Counted from the first letter of the stretch, positions 27,879-38,731 are shown. The stretch: DNA of 64,000 bases from Cyanobium usitatum str. Tous (GCF_963920485.1 NZ_OY986431.1:1984001-2048000), one strand, 5' to 3'. Made by a program: numbers and translations. Notes: generated by a model not told the origin, from the letters alone.

Positions 27879-29698
27879 CTTCACCAAACAACCGCCCCGA
27901 GCAGGACGCGCCGCGCGCCCGCCGCTGGGGACTGGGCTTCAGCCCTGCCAGCACCCCGGTGCTGAACCAGCTCCTTCAGTCCGGCCTGATCGACTCCCAG
28001 GCGGGGCCTGACGACCAGATCGCCGCAGGAGACTGCTTAGTTGAACAGTGGTCAACGGCCAGCGGCTTTGTAGTCGTTGGTGCCTGTGGCCTTGTGACCA
28101 GGCTGATTGCGCCGCTGCTCGTGAATAAAGAGCGCGATCCCGCCGTGGTGGTGGTGGATCCCCAGGGTCGGTTCGCCATTCCCCTGCTAGGCGGGCACGC
28201 GGCCGGGGCCGAGCGACTGAGCCACCAGATTGCCGCCTGCCTGGGCGGCCAGGCCGTGCTCACCGGGGCAACGGCTGCAGCAGGGTTACTAAGCCTCGAC
28301 AGCTTCGGCAAAGACTGGGGTTGGCAGCGGGGAAAGGGCGATTGGAGCGCTCTGATGCGTAAGGCAACCCATGTGGATCAACCGCTGCGGCTGGAAGCTC
28401 ACCACGGCAGCCGCCGCTGGCTGGAGCTCGAGGCCGCAACCTGCCTGCTAGAGCGCGCTGGTGGCTCTGGCGAGAACCCAGAGGCGGATCTGGTCGTAGA
28501 TATCCACACCGGCGCTGGCTGCCGCTGGCATCCGCCGAGCCTTTGGCTTGGTATGGGCTGTGAACGCAACACCAGCCTGAGCCTGCTAGAGCGCTTGCTG
28601 GAACAGACCCTGGGCGACCAGCAATTGGCACCTGAATCCGTAGCTGGTTTGGCGAGCGTCGACCGCAAGGCCGATGAGCCGGCCCTGCTTGCTCTGGCAG
28701 CTAAAAGAGGCTGGCCAGTGCGCTGGTTTGGGGCCGATTCCCTAGCGGCAGTACCAGTACCCACCCCATCGGCGGCCGTGGCCCAGGAGATGGGCACCGC
28801 AAGCGTGGCCGAGGCCGCAGCCCTGCTGGCAGCTGGCCCCGCAGCCCAATTGCTGCAAACCAAGCGCATCGAGCATGCCAACCCAGGCGAGCTCGGGGCA
28901 GCTACCCTGGCGCTAGCGCTGGCCGAGAGTCAATGGGCTCCCGAGCGGGGCCAGCTGCACCTGGTGGGCAGTGGCCCAGGCAGCCTGGAGCTGCTTACTG
29001 CGGATGCCCGCCGCGCCCTATCGGAAGCCACGGTGTGGGTGGGGTACGGCCTCTACCTCGACCTGCTTGAACCGCTGCGGCGAACTGATCAGCTGCGCTG
29101 GAACGGCCAACTCACCGAGGAGCGGGCCCGCTGCGCCCTGGCCCTGGAGCTGGCGAGCCAGGGGCTGAATGTGGCCCTGGTCTCCTCTGGCGACAGCGGC
29201 ATCTACGCCATGGCCGGCCTGGCCCTGGAGCTTTGGCTGGCCAGCCCAGCCGATGGCCGGCCCAGCTTCAGCGTGCATCCGGGCATCTCGGCCCTGCAAC
29301 TCGCCGCTGCCAGGGCCGGAGCTCCCTTGATGCACGATTTCTGCACCATCAGCCTCAGCGACCGACTCACCCCTTGGGGAGTGATCGAAAAGCGGCTGCA
29401 AGCAGCGGCTGCGGGAGACTTTGTAGTAGCCCTCTACAACCCCCGCTCCCTGGGCCGCGACTGGCAACTGGCCCGAGCCAGGGAGCTGCTGCTGGAGGGC
29501 CGGCCGGCCTCAACACCGGTAGCCCTGGCCCGCCAACTGGGGCGAGCCGATGAGGCCGTCAGCCTGCACAGCCTGGGCGAATTACCGGTGGAGCAAGTGG
29601 ACATGCTGACCCTGGTGCTGATTGGCAATAGCAGCAGCTACGCCAAAGACGGATGCATGGTGACTCCCAGGGGTTACCCGGGAGCCGAGCTCAGCTGA
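27875..29698 (+). CDS. cobJ: CbiG-CobJ fusion for corrin ring synthesis
   Basis: 607 residues, GTG start. The N-terminal part (about 1-340) resembles CbiG: VVGACGLVTRLIAPLLVNKE, AVVVVDPQGRFAIPLLGGHA, and later LWLGMGCERNTSLSLLERLL. CbiG opens the delta-lactone of cobalt-precorrin-5A. The C-terminal part (about 355-607) is a SAM-dependent CobJ/CbiH precorrin-3B C17-methyltransferase: LHLVGSGPGSLELLTADARR, VGYGLYLDL, VSSGDSGIYAMAGLALEL and DFVVALYNPRS. Such fusions are known in cyanobacteria, which make pseudocobalamin. It overlaps the upstream lipoprotein gene by 4 bases and is convergent with tRNA-Pro. Confidence 0.9.
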   Translation: MTSPNNRPEQDAPRARRWGLGFSPASTPVLNQLLQSGLIDSQAGPDDQIAAGDCLVEQWSTASGFVVVGACGLVTRLIAPLLVNKERDPAVVVVDPQGRFAIPLLGGHAAGAERLSHQIAACLGGQAVLTGATAAAGLLSLDSFGKDWGWQRGKGDWSALMRKATHVDQPLRLEAHHGSRRWLELEAATCLLERAGGSGENPEADLVVDIHTGAGCRWHPPSLWLGMGCERNTSLSLLERLLEQTLGDQQLAPESVAGLASVDRKADEPALLALAAKRGWPVRWFGADSLAAVPVPTPSAAVAQEMGTASVAEAAALLAAGPAAQLLQTKRIEHANPGELGAATLALALAESQWAPERGQLHLVGSGPGSLELLTADARRALSEATVWVGYGLYLDLLEPLRRTDQLRWNGQLTEERARCALALELASQGLNVALVSSGDSGIYAMAGLALELWLASPADGRPSFSVHPGISALQLAAARAGAPLMHDFCTISLSDRLTPWGVIEKRLQAAAAGDFVVALYNPRSLGRDWQLARARELLLEGRPASTPVALARQLGRADEAVSLHSLGELPVEQVDMLTLVLIGNSSSYAKDGCMVTPRGYPGAELS

Positions 29699-29703
29699 AA
29701 AAA

Positions 29704-29777
29704 TCGGGATGACAGGATTCGAACCTGCGGCCCCTTCGTCCCGAACGAAGTGCGCTACCAAGCTGCGCCACATCCCG
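29704..29777 (-). tRNA. tRNA-Pro (CGG)
   Basis: On the minus strand the acceptor stem CGGGATG (29777-29771) pairs with CATCCCG (29711-29705), discriminator A at 29704. The anticodon arm is CTTCG-TTCGGGA-CGAAG, giving anticodon CGG, and the T loop reads GGTTCGAATCC. CCA is not encoded. The gene is antisense to the space between cobJ and lipA. Confidence 0.95.
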
Positions 29778-29884
29778 ATGCGGCGAGTTTAGGGGATCAA
29801 CTCGGCTGTAGGCCTTGGCCTGCCGCTGGCTTCCTAAAGTTGGACCTAGCCCTTCTTCTGGCCCCCCGGGGCCCTACTGGCGCC

Positions 29885-30754
29885 TTGCTCAAACCCGACT
29901 GGCTGCGCGTCAAGGCCCCCCAGCGGGAGCGGATCGGCGAAGTGGCAGACCTGCTGCAAGATCTCAAGCTCAACACCGTCTGCCAGGAAGCCAGCTGCCC
30001 CAACATCGGCGAGTGCTTTGCCGGCGGCACGGCCACCTTTTTGATCATGGGGCCCGGCTGCACCCGCGCCTGCCCCTACTGCGACATCGACTTCGACAAG
30101 AGCGTGCGGGAGCTCGACCCCAGCGAACCTGAACGGCTGGGGGAAGCGGTGGCGCGCCTGGGCCTGAGCCACGTGGTGATCACCTCGGTCAACCGCGACG
30201 ACCTGGCCGATGGCGGCGCCAGACAGTTTGTGGCCTGCATTGAGCAGGTGCGCCAGCGCTCACCACTCACCACGATCGAGCTGCTGATCCCGGATTTCTG
30301 CGGCAACTGGGACGCCCTGGCCGCCGTTATGGAAGGCGCCCCTGAGGTGCTCAACCACAACATCGAGACCGTGCCCAGGCTCTACAAAAAAGCCAGGCCC
30401 CAGGGCATCTACGAACGCTCCCTGGAGCTGCTGCAGCGGGTGCGTAGCGGCTGGCCGCGCACCTACACCAAATCAGGCCTGATGACTGGACTGGGGGAGA
30501 GCGACGTTGAGGTGAAAGAGGTAATGGCCGATCTACGCAGCCACCAGGTGGACATCGTGACAATCGGCCAGTACCTCTCGCCAGGCCCCAAACACCTGCC
30601 GGTGGATCGCTTCGTGACCCCGGAGCAATTCCAGGCCTTCCGGGCCATGGGGGAGCAGGAGCTGGGCTTCCTGCAAGTGGTGAGCAGCCCGCTCACCCGC
30701 AGCAGTTACCACGCCGGCGAGGTGCAGCGGCTGATTCGGGAGTATCCGCGCTAA
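29885..30754 (+). CDS. lipA: Lipoyl synthase
   Basis: LipA, a radical-SAM enzyme that inserts two sulfurs into octanoyl-protein. The auxiliary cluster ligands are in [12 protein letters not shown] (C-x4-C-x5-C) and the radical-SAM cluster in CTRACPYC (CxxxCxxC). [20 protein letters not shown] and [11 protein letters not shown] are further signatures. The frame is open back to 29750, but that overlaps tRNA-Pro. I place the start at TTG 29885 ([20 protein letters not shown], 289 residues); TTG 29840 is an alternative. The end overlaps the convergent Fd-GOGAT gene by 4 bases. Confidence 0.9.
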   Translation: MLKPDWLRVKAPQRERIGEVADLLQDLKLNTVCQEASCPNIGECFAGGTATFLIMGPGCTRACPYCDIDFDKSVRELDPSEPERLGEAVARLGLSHVVITSVNRDDLADGGARQFVACIEQVRQRSPLTTIELLIPDFCGNWDALAAVMEGAPEVLNHNIETVPRLYKKARPQGIYERSLELLQRVRSGWPRTYTKSGLMTGLGESDVEVKEVMADLRSHQVDIVTIGQYLSPGPKHLPVDRFVTPEQFQAFRAMGEQELGFLQVVSSPLTRSSYHAGEVQRLIREYPR

Positions 30755-33700
30755 GCCGCCACGGCCTGCCGTTCCGCCAGACCCACGCTGGCCTTCTCGC
30801 TGGGGGGCACCAGCAGCTTGAAACGGCCCCTCCAGCCATCCCAATCGGCCAGGATTTCAGCCGCCTTGGCGCTGCCGGTGGCCTGGAGGTGCGCCTCCAG
30901 CAGCGGCTTGAGCAGGGCATCCTGCTCTGGGGTTGTGAGCTCGCAAATGGCCACAATTTCAGGGTTTACCCGCTCCGCCAAGCCGCCGCTCTCGTCAAGG
31001 ATGAAGGCCACACCACCGGTCATGCCGGCGGCCACATTGCGACCGGTGCTGCCCAGCACCACTACCACCCCACCGGTCATGTATTCGCAGCAGTGATCGC
31101 CGGCGCCCTCCACCACGGTTTTGGCCCCGCTGTTGCGCACGCCAAAGCGCTCACCGGCGCGGCCTAGGGCAAACAGCTCTCCACCGGTGGCGCCATAAAG
31201 ACAGGTGTTGCCCAGGATCACCTGGTTACCAGGGTCGTTGACGCCGGCAGGGGGCACCACGGTGAGGCGTCCGCCATTAAGGCCCTTGCCCACGTAGTCG
31301 TTGGCCTCACCCACCAGGCGCACGTTCATGCCCTGGAGCACGAAGGCCCCGAAGCTCTGGCCGGCGGCCCCTTCGTAGGTGAGGTCAAGCTGGCCACCGA
31401 AGCCGGTGTTGCCATGGCGGGCGGCGATCTCGCCGGAGAGGCGGGCGCCCACGCTGCGGTCGGTGTTCACGATCGCCAGGGTGCGGGCCACGCGGCCGTG
31501 GCCCTCAATCGCGGCCATCACCTCGGCATCGGCAAGCAGCTGGTCTTCCAGGATCGGGCCATTGCCATGGGCCTGGGCGTCGTGCTGCAGCCAGGCGCGA
31601 TCGGAGGCGGCTGGGATTGGATCGATCAGACAGGAGAGATCGAGGGCCTGGGTTTTGGCCAGGGCCACGGCGCGGGGCTGCAGCAGCTCACTGCGACCGA
31701 TCAGATCCTCGAGACGGGCAACACCGAGCACGCTCAGCAGCTGGCGCACCTCCTCGGCCACAAACAGGAAGAAGTTCACCACGTGCTCGGGCACGCCGGG
31801 GAAGCGCTTGCGCAGGTTCTCCTTCTGGGTAGCCACCCCCACCGGGCAGTTATTGGTGTGGCAAACGCGGGCCATGATGCAGCCCTCGGCGATCATCGCC
31901 ACCGAGCCGAAGCCGTATTCCTCAGCGCCCAGCAGGGCGGCGATGATCACGTCCCAGCCGGTTTTGAGGCCGCCATCGGCCCGCAGCAGCACCCGATCGC
32001 GCAGGCCGTTCTCGAGCAGGGACCGGTGCACCTCAGTGAGGCCCAGCTCCCAGGGACTGCCGGCATGTTTGATCGAGCTGAGCGGTGAAGCGCCCGTGCC
32101 GCCGTCGTGGCCGGAGATCTGAATCACATCGGCGTTGGCCTTGGCCACACCGGCGGCGATGGTGCCGATGCCGATTTCCGCCACCAGCTTCACGCTCACC
32201 TTGGCGGCGGGGTGCACCTGGTGCAGGTCGTGGATCAGCTGGGCTAAATCCTCGATCGAATAGATGTCGTGGTGGGGAGGCGGCGAAATCAGCGCCACGC
32301 CGGCCTTGCTGTTGCGCAGCCAGGCGATGTAGGGGTCGACCTTCGGACCGGGCAGCTGGCCTCCCTCCCCCGGCTTAGCCCCCTGGGCCACCTTGATCTC
32401 CAGCTGGCGGCCACTGCGCAGATATTCGGGGGTCACACCGAAGCGCCCTGAGGCGATCTGCTTGATGGCGGAGCAGGCGGTATCACCGTTGCGCAGGCCA
32501 TTGAGGCTGGGCAGGGTCGGCGAATGACCGTCGCCGTCCACATCGCTGAGCAGCCCGAAGCGGGCCGGATCTTCACCGCCCTCACCGCTATTGCTCTTGC
32601 CGCCGATGCGGTTCATGGCGATGGCTAACACCTCGTGGGCCTCGCGCGAAAGGGCACCGAGGCTCATGCCTCCGGTGCAAAAGCGGCTGCAGATGCTCTC
32701 CACGCTCTCCACCTGCTCGATCGGCAGTGGGGCGGGAGCGGGCTTGAGTTCCAGCAGGTCCCGCAGGGCCGTGACTGGCCGGTGCTCCAGCAGGGTTTTG
32801 TAGGTGGAGAAGTGGTCGTAGCCGGGGCCCGCCTTGACGGCGGCATGCAGGGCTTTAGCCATCTCCGGGCTATTGAGGTGATACTCGCCGCCAGTGCGGT
32901 ATTGCACGAAGCCCATGAACTCGAGCTTGGTGCGGTTGAGCTCGGGGAAGGCCTTGGCATGGAAGCTGAGGGTTTCGCTGGCCAGCTCGCCCAAGCTCAG
33001 GCCAGCCACCCGGCTGGTGGTGCCACTGAAGGCAAGCTGGATCAGATCGGCGCCAAGGCCGATGGCTTCGAAGATCTGGGCGCCGTGATAGCTGGCCAGC
33101 AGGGAGATGCCTATCTTGGAGAGGATCTTGCGCAGGCCGTCTTCTAGGGCCTTGCGCACATTTGCCTGCACCTGATCGGGGCTGAGCGCCGGCAGCTTGC
33201 CGGTTTCGATCAGCTTCTGCACCCGGGGGTGGGCTAGCCAGTGGCGGCTGGTTTCCCAGGTGAGCCAGGGGCAAACGGCACTGGCGCCATAACCGATCAG
33301 GCAGGCCAGGTGGTGAGTGCTCCAGCACTGGGCCGTTTCCACCACCAGGGAAGCCTGCAGCCGCAAGCCCAGGTTGAGCAGGTGGTGATGCACCGCGCCG
33401 ACGGCCAGCAGCGGTGGAATGGTGGCCGTGGTGGCATTGATCCCACCAGCCTCGCCGCCCCGATCGCTGAGCACCAGGATCTGGCTGCCGGCGCGCACGG
33501 CCGCCTCGGCAGCGCTGCGCAGGCGCTGCACCGCAACCTCGAGACCTCCGGGCCCGTCGGTGACGGCCATCAGCGTGGAAAGGGTGGTGGTGAGCAGGCC
33601 CTGCTGGCTCACCGCCGCCAGCTCCGCCTCATTGAGGATCGGGCTGGCCAGGTGCAGCACCGCCGCCGAGGCAGCTTCGGGGCGCAGCGGCGAGCCCCGC

Positions 33701-35349
33701 TTGCCCAGGTGCATCTCCAGGCTCATCACCAGCTTTTCCCGCAGCGGATCGATCGGCGGGTTGGTGACTTGGGCGAAGCGCTGCTTGAAGTAGTCGTAGA
33801 GGAGGTGGGGCTTGTCTGAGAGCACCGCCAGGGGGATGTCATCGCCCATGCAGTAGGTGGGCTCCTTGGCCGCGCCGGCCATGTCCTCGATCACCAGCTC
33901 GAAGTCTTCGGCGGTGAAGCCAAAGGCCGTTTGCTGTTGCAGCAGCTCCAGATCTCCCAGCTGACGCTCCTGGGTCCAGGGCTGGGGGACAAGGTTGCGG
34001 CGATGCTGCGCCAGCCAGTCACCGTAGGGATGGCGGGCGGCCACCTCGGCCTTCACCTCCCAATTGCGTAGCAGGCGGCCCTGCTCCAGATCCACTGCCA
34101 GCATCTGGCCAGGGCCGAGGCGACCCTTTTCGATGATGCGGCTCTCCTCAAGCTCGACCACACCGGTTTCTGAGCCCATCACCACGAAACCATCGCTGGT
34201 AATGCAGTAGCGGGCTGGGCGCAGGCCGTTGCGATCCAGGGTCGCTCCCACGCAGCGACCATCGGCGAACACCAGCAGGGCCGGACCATCCCAGGGCTCC
34301 TGGGTGCAGGCGGAATACTCGTAAAAAGACTGGATATCGGGCTTATCTGCCAGCTCGGGCTGGTCGCGGAAAGCTTCTGGCACCAGGGTGAGCAGGCTCT
34401 CGGTGATCGGCCTGCCGCTGCGCACCAGCAGTTCAAGGGTGGCGTCGAGGTTGGCGGAATCGCTGAAGGCGGGGTTCACCACTGGCTTCAGTTCTGCAGC
34501 CGCCTCCCCCCATACCGCATCGAGATTGGCTTCCGAAGCCCTTGCCCAGTTGAGGTTGCCCAACAAGGTGTTGATCTCGCCGTTGTGACCGAGCAGCCGC
34601 ATGGGCTGGGCCAGGGGCCAGCGGGGCAGGGTGTTGGTACTGAAACGGCGGTGGTACACCGCAAAGCTCACGGCAAAGCGTGCATCGCGCAGGTCGCCAT
34701 AGAAAGCAGACAGCACCGCTGAACGCACCATGCCCTTGTAGACAACAGTTCGGCTGCTCAGGGAGGCGAAATAGAGCTCACCTGGCCCTGGCCCCCAAAC
34801 GGCGCGGGCCCGATCGCCGCAACGGCGGCGCAGCCGAAACAGCAGCGCTTCCAGGTCATCACCGGCTTGGTCAGCGGCAAGCAGCCACTGCTCAATGGCC
34901 GGAGCGGTCTGGCGGGCCAGGGGGCCGAGAACAGATGCATCCAGAGGGACTGCACGCCAACCCAGACTGACCAGCCCCAGCTTGGCGGCCTCATCATCAC
35001 AAAAAAGTTTTGCCTGCTCGCGCTTTGCAGCATCGGCTGGCAGGAAAACCATGCCCAGCCCGCGAGCCGCTCCCTTGGCTGCCGCCGCCTCGGGCCATAC
35101 CTCTTCTAGATAGCTCCAGGGGATGCCGCAGAGCACCCCGGCCCCATCGCCGGAATCACCATCGCCACCGCAACCACCGCGGTGTTCCATGCAGTCGAGG
35201 CCGCGCAGGGCCTGCTGCAGCACCCAGTGGCTGGCTTCGCCCTGAAGATTTGCCAGAAAGCCCACACCACAGGCGTCCTTTTCGCCAGCGACCGCGGCCG
35301 GAGCAGCGCTATCGCAATGGGGCCAAACAGGGCGAGAGAAGTGAGGCAT
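30751..35349 (-). CDS. glsF: Ferredoxin-dependent glutamate synthase
   Basis: Fd-GOGAT, 1532 residues, makes two glutamates from glutamine and 2-oxoglutarate with reduced ferredoxin, the second half of ammonium assimilation. The mature N-terminal nucleophile is Cys27 in [15 protein letters not shown], opening the class-II glutaminase domain ([34 protein letters not shown]). A central domain, the FMN/synthase domain ([35 protein letters not shown]) and the 3Fe-4S site ([13 protein letters not shown]) follow. The C-terminal beta-helix ends the protein. No gltD subunit is nearby, as expected for the ferredoxin type. Confidence 0.97.
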   Translation of the reverse strand: MPHFSRPVWPHCDSAAPAAVAGEKDACGVGFLANLQGEASHWVLQQALRGLDCMEHRGGCGGDGDSGDGAGVLCGIPWSYLEEVWPEAAAAKGAARGLGMVFLPADAAKREQAKLFCDDEAAKLGLVSLGWRAVPLDASVLGPLARQTAPAIEQWLLAADQAGDDLEALLFRLRRRCGDRARAVWGPGPGELYFASLSSRTVVYKGMVRSAVLSAFYGDLRDARFAVSFAVYHRRFSTNTLPRWPLAQPMRLLGHNGEINTLLGNLNWARASEANLDAVWGEAAAELKPVVNPAFSDSANLDATLELLVRSGRPITESLLTLVPEAFRDQPELADKPDIQSFYEYSACTQEPWDGPALLVFADGRCVGATLDRNGLRPARYCITSDGFVVMGSETGVVELEESRIIEKGRLGPGQMLAVDLEQGRLLRNWEVKAEVAARHPYGDWLAQHRRNLVPQPWTQERQLGDLELLQQQTAFGFTAEDFELVIEDMAGAAKEPTYCMGDDIPLAVLSDKPHLLYDYFKQRFAQVTNPPIDPLREKLVMSLEMHLGKRGSPLRPEAASAAVLHLASPILNEAELAAVSQQGLLTTTLSTLMAVTDGPGGLEVAVQRLRSAAEAAVRAGSQILVLSDRGGEAGGINATTATIPPLLAVGAVHHHLLNLGLRLQASLVVETAQCWSTHHLACLIGYGASAVCPWLTWETSRHWLAHPRVQKLIETGKLPALSPDQVQANVRKALEDGLRKILSKIGISLLASYHGAQIFEAIGLGADLIQLAFSGTTSRVAGLSLGELASETLSFHAKAFPELNRTKLEFMGFVQYRTGGEYHLNSPEMAKALHAAVKAGPGYDHFSTYKTLLEHRPVTALRDLLELKPAPAPLPIEQVESVESICSRFCTGGMSLGALSREAHEVLAIAMNRIGGKSNSGEGGEDPARFGLLSDVDGDGHSPTLPSLNGLRNGDTACSAIKQIASGRFGVTPEYLRSGRQLEIKVAQGAKPGEGGQLPGPKVDPYIAWLRNSKAGVALISPPPHHDIYSIEDLAQLIHDLHQVHPAAKVSVKLVAEIGIGTIAAGVAKANADVIQISGHDGGTGASPLSSIKHAGSPWELGLTEVHRSLLENGLRDRVLLRADGGLKTGWDVIIAALLGAEEYGFGSVAMIAEGCIMARVCHTNNCPVGVATQKENLRKRFPGVPEHVVNFFLFVAEEVRQLLSVLGVARLEDLIGRSELLQPRAVALAKTQALDLSCLIDPIPAASDRAWLQHDAQAHGNGPILEDQLLADAEVMAAIEGHGRVARTLAIVNTDRSVGARLSGEIAARHGNTGFGGQLDLTYEGAAGQSFGAFVLQGMNVRLVGEANDYVGKGLNGGRLTVVPPAGVNDPGNQVILGNTCLYGATGGELFALGRAGERFGVRNSGAKTVVEGAGDHCCEYMTGGVVVVLGSTGRNVAAGMTGGVAFILDESGGLAERVNPEIVAICELTTPEQDALLKPLLEAHLQATGSAKAAEILADWDGWRGRFKLLVPPSEKASVGLAERQAVAA

Positions 35350-35511
35350 AACCCGAGACGGTCCGGCAGGTGATCTGTCAGGGCAGCGCCGCTAACACCA
35401 ATAGGTGCTGGCAACAGCAGAGCTGCTGATCCTAGGGATGCACATCCCCAAACCAGGGCGCCCCAACTCATAAAGAGGGCTAGCTTTCATGGCTGTCGGC
35501 CTGGCTGGCCC

Positions 35512-37254
35512 ATGGCCTCTACTGCATTCCTGGCTGGCTGGCTCCTGGTTCTGTGCCTGCCAGGGGTCGGCCGGGCCATGCCGATTACGCCGCCGCCGCC
35601 ACCGCCGCTGGTCCCAATCGGTGCGGCCGCCGCAACTGAGCGCCGGGGCAGCAGTATCCGCATCAACGGCCGGCTCCAGAGCGCCCGCTGGCTCTGGATT
35701 GGGGGCTTGGGCAACACGCCCCAACAACTGTGGATACCCCTAGAGGTGCTCGAGAACCAGCTCGGGGTCACCAGCCGCAGCCGCAGCGATGGCGCTCTGG
35801 AGCTGGAGTGGTTTGGCCAGGAACTCAAGGTTCCCGCCAGCGCCCAACGCAGCCTTGAAGACGAGGTAGCGGTAGAGGTGAGCAGCCTGTTCGGCCGCAT
35901 CGGCGTGGGCCTACGCCGGGAGGGCAGCCTGCTCAGCCTGGAGCTGGCCAGGCCCCAGCTACTCCAGGTGCGCAGCTCAAACCCTGGCCCCGTCAAGCGA
36001 ATCGTGCTCGATCTGGGCGGCCCGGCGACCATTGGTAGAGACGACGCCGGACTGGTGGTCGACCTGCTCAGCCGCAGCGACCAACAGACCCTGCTGGGGA
36101 GCCTGGGCCTCCAGGCCCAGCAGGGCAGCACCGGGCTAAGGCTCAAACCCTCCGCAGCCAAATTGACGCGGGTATTCAGCCTGGGCGAACCCAACCGGGT
36201 GGTGATCGAGTGGCCGGACCAGGGGGCCGCTAGCCGCCCCGACAGTCCAGCCCCGATCGATCCGCGCCTGCAGGCCCTGCTTGGCAAAGAACTTCACTGG
36301 GATCGCCTGGTGCGCCAGGGGGTGCGCATTAACGCGATCCGCATTGATCCACTTAACGCCTCATTGCAGCTGCGGCCCCTGGCTAGGCCTGGAGCCATGG
36401 AGGGCCTCAGCTCCCTGGTGCAGCTTGCCAACCAGCAGCAGGCCTGGGTAGCGATCAATGGGGGTTACTTCAACCGGGTAAAGCGCCTGCCCTTGGGGGC
36501 TCTAAAACAAGACGGCCGCTGGCTTTCCGGGCCAATTTTGAACCGGGGAGTCGCCGCCTGGGACGAGCGAACCATGCCCCGCTTTGGCCGGCTACAGCTT
36601 TCAGAATGGGTTGTGGGTCCAGGAGCTCTGCGTCTACCGGTCGCCGTTGTCAACAGTGGCTACGTGCAGCGAGGCATCAGCCGCTATACCGCCGATTGGG
36701 GGCCCAACTACCGAGCCCTCAGTGGCTCTGAGACTGGCTTATTAATCCAAGGAGGCCTGGTGCGGCAGCAGTTTGGCCCCTCCGAACTGGATGCGGGTGT
36801 GCCGCTACGGGGCGATGACCTGCTGCTGGTGGGAAGGGGCGGCAGTGAGCTGCCCTGGGGCTTAGGCGATCGGCTCCAGATCGAAAGCCGCCCCAGCAGC
36901 AACCTCGGCCTCGCAACACACGTGATCGGCGGGGGGCCATTGCTTTTGCAGGCTGGCCGCATCGTGCTCAATGGCGCCGCTGAAAACTTCAGTTCCGCCT
37001 TCCTCAACCAAGGAGCACCCCGCACCGTGCTGGCCAGAGACGACCGCCAGATTTGGCTGATCACCCTGGAAGGGATCCAGGACAGCGGCCCCTCCCTGGG
37101 GGAAACCGCCGCCCTGCTGCAACAGCTAGGCCTGCAAGACGCCCTGAATCTCGATGGCGGCAGCTCCACCGGCCTGGTGCTGGGGGGGTCCCTGCAGGTA
37201 AAAGGGCGAGGTGTGGCCGGATCGGTTCACAACGGTGTCGGCCTGGTGCCGTGA
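35512..37254 (+). CDS. Secreted phosphodiester glycosidase-domain protein
   Basis: 580 residues with an N-terminal signal peptide (STAFLAGWLLVLCLPGVGRA) and a Pro-rich linker. Residues about 45-250 look like a stalk or AMIN-type wall-binding region (LWIPLEVLENQLGV, VKRIVLDLGG, NRVVIEWPD). Residues about 290-580 match the NAGPA/phosphodiester glycosidase domain: QAWVAINGGYFNRVKRLPLG, IGGGPLLLQAG and the C-terminal ALNLDGGSSTGLVLGG. The family removes GlcNAc from phosphodiesters in animals; bacterial substrates are uncertain. It is divergent from Fd-GOGAT across 162 bases. Confidence 0.8.
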   Translation: MASTAFLAGWLLVLCLPGVGRAMPITPPPPPPLVPIGAAAATERRGSSIRINGRLQSARWLWIGGLGNTPQQLWIPLEVLENQLGVTSRSRSDGALELEWFGQELKVPASAQRSLEDEVAVEVSSLFGRIGVGLRREGSLLSLELARPQLLQVRSSNPGPVKRIVLDLGGPATIGRDDAGLVVDLLSRSDQQTLLGSLGLQAQQGSTGLRLKPSAAKLTRVFSLGEPNRVVIEWPDQGAASRPDSPAPIDPRLQALLGKELHWDRLVRQGVRINAIRIDPLNASLQLRPLARPGAMEGLSSLVQLANQQQAWVAINGGYFNRVKRLPLGALKQDGRWLSGPILNRGVAAWDERTMPRFGRLQLSEWVVGPGALRLPVAVVNSGYVQRGISRYTADWGPNYRALSGSETGLLIQGGLVRQQFGPSELDAGVPLRGDDLLLVGRGGSELPWGLGDRLQIESRPSSNLGLATHVIGGGPLLLQAGRIVLNGAAENFSSAFLNQGAPRTVLARDDRQIWLITLEGIQDSGPSLGETAALLQQLGLQDALNLDGGSSTGLVLGGSLQVKGRGVAGSVHNGVGLVP

Positions 37255-37298
37255 GCAGGCTGCCAAAGTGGGCTTAGATATGCAGCCCCCCCATCCTC

Positions 37299-37655
37299 AT
37301 GGCCAAGGCGCACAGCCTGCGCGTGACCGCCGCCGCCGCCGCCGAGCTGGGCCGGCACGCAGCTGTGGCGGGCACCCCCGGGATGATGCATCTGGATCTA
37401 GTAGATGGGCGCTGTGAGCGCTGGGCGATTCGCTTGCGCCCCGGCCACCTGGCGGGCACGCCGATTGCCCGCGCCGATGGCATCACCCTTTATGCGCCAG
37501 CAGAGCAGCTGAACCTGCTGAGCGGCCTGAGCCTGGACTACCGGGGTGACATCAGCGGCGGCGGCTTTTTGGTACGTCCAGGCGAAGGCACGGTGACTTG
37601 CGCCTGCGGCACTGCCTTCAGTCGCTCAGGAGGAGGGCGACAGGCGACCCAGTAA
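37299..37655 (+). CDS. HesB/IscA-type iron-sulfur carrier-like protein
   Basis: 118 residues, related to the A-type Fe-S carrier family (IscA/SufA/HesB). The three-cysteine pattern is kept in position: Cys39 (DGRCERW), then Cys101 and Cys103 (TCACGTAFS). The region LNLLSGLSLDYRGDISGGGF corresponds to the conserved D-Y segment. The surroundings of the first cysteine diverge from the usual GCSG, so this is a divergent member. It follows the glycosidase gene by 44 bases and precedes rpsL by 65 bases. Confidence 0.75.
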   Translation: MAKAHSLRVTAAAAAELGRHAAVAGTPGMMHLDLVDGRCERWAIRLRPGHLAGTPIARADGITLYAPAEQLNLLSGLSLDYRGDISGGGFLVRPGEGTVTCACGTAFSRSGGGRQATQ

Positions 37656-37720
37656 GGTGACGGATTGTCGAAATCGGTCGGACGTCCGACCAATATTCTC
37701 CGACCAGACCCCGGTCCTCG

Positions 37721-38095
37721 ATGCCCACCATTCAGCAGCTAATCCGTACTGAGCGCCAGAGTCTTTCCCGGAAGACCAAGTCGCCCGCCCTGCGCGCTTG
37801 CCCCGAGCGCCGCGGTGTGTGCACACGCGTGTACACCTCCACCCCCAAGAAGCCGAATTCGGCCCTGCGCAAGGTGGCTCGGGTGCGTCTCACCTCTGGC
37901 TTTGAGGTGACCGCCTACATCCCCGGCATTGGGCACAACCTTCAGGAGCACTCCGTGGTTCTGATCCGGGGTGGACGCGTCAAGGATCTGCCTGGCGTCC
38001 GCTACCACATCATCCGCGGCACCTTGGACACCGCGGGCGTTAAGGACCGTCGCCAGTCCCGCTCCAAGTACGGCGCCAAGACCCCAAAGAGCTGA
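37721..38095 (+). CDS. rpsL: 30S ribosomal protein S12
   Basis: S12, 124 residues: [20 protein letters not shown], the streptomycin-region loop [20 protein letters not shown] with Lys, and the [20 protein letters not shown] segment with the Asp often thiomethylated. The sequence looks streptomycin-sensitive. It opens the str operon rpsL-rpsG-fusA-tuf-rpsJ. Confidence 0.98.
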   Translation: MPTIQQLIRTERQSLSRKTKSPALRACPERRGVCTRVYTSTPKKPNSALRKVARVRLTSGFEVTAYIPGIGHNLQEHSVVLIRGGRVKDLPGVRYHIIRGTLDTAGVKDRRQSRSKYGAKTPKS

Positions 38096-38201
38096 AGCCG
38101 CCTAGATCAGCGTAACCAGCCGCTGACCAGCAACTTCAGCAAAGGGCGTCACCGATGCCCGCTCCTTTCCCATCCCCTAGTTCTCCCCGCTCCGGTCGAC
38201 C

Positions 38202-38672
38202 ATGTCTCGCCGCAATGCCGCCGAGAAGCGCCCAGTGCTTCCCGACCCCCAGTTCAACAGCCGCCTGGCCTCCATGATCGTGGCCCGGCTCATGAAGCAC
38301 GGCAAAAAGTCGACAGCACAGCGCATCCTTTCGGATGCCTTCTCCTTGATCAACGACCGCACCGGTACTGATCCCCTGGAGCTGTTTGAAACAGCTGTAC
38401 GCAATGCCACTCCGTTGGTTGAGGTTCGTGCCCGCCGGGTTGGCGGTGCCACTTACCAGGTGCCGATGGAAGTTCGCCAGGAGCGCGGTACAGCCATGGC
38501 CCTGCGCTGGCTGGTGAATTTCTCCCGCGCCCGCAACGGTCGCAGCATGGCCCAGAAATTGGCCGGTGAGCTGATGGATGCAGCCAATGAAGCCGGTAGC
38601 GCGGTTCGCAAGCGGGAAGAGACCCACAAGATGGCTGAAGCCAACAAGGCTTTCGCCCACTACCGCTACTGA
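38202..38672 (+). CDS. rpsG: 30S ribosomal protein S7
   Basis: S7, 156 residues, with [20 protein letters not shown], the [20 protein letters not shown] beta-hairpin and the C-terminal [21 protein letters not shown]7 initiates assembly of the small-subunit head. Spacers of 106 bases (from rpsL) and 100 bases (to fusA) flank it; both hold inverted repeats. Confidence 0.98.
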   Translation: MSRRNAAEKRPVLPDPQFNSRLASMIVARLMKHGKKSTAQRILSDAFSLINDRTGTDPLELFETAVRNATPLVEVRARRVGGATYQVPMEVRQERGTAMALRWLVNFSRARNGRSMAQKLAGELMDAANEAGSAVRKREETHKMAEANKAFAHYRY

Positions 38673-38686
38673 TCCTGCCTGAAATT

Positions 38687-38731
38687 GCTGAAGCCCAGGG
38701 CGACTTCAGCTTCTACAGACCCGGTCTGTAG
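38687..38731 (+). promoter_or_regulatory. Tandem hairpins in the rpsG-fusA spacer
   Basis: GCTGAAG (38687-38693) pairs with CTTCAGC (38704-38710), and CTACAGACC (38713-38721) with GGTCTGTAG (38723-38731). The second has a tight loop but a perfect repeat. A TTGACC hexamer follows at 38750-38755. These may form an attenuator or processing site, or may mark a promoter for fusA-tuf; none is proven. Confidence 0.4.

Noticed and set aside
29750-29884. Longer lipA start overlapping tRNA-Pro
   Set aside because: It would translate through the antisense of a tRNA gene and lacks LipA homology; later TTG codons fit better.
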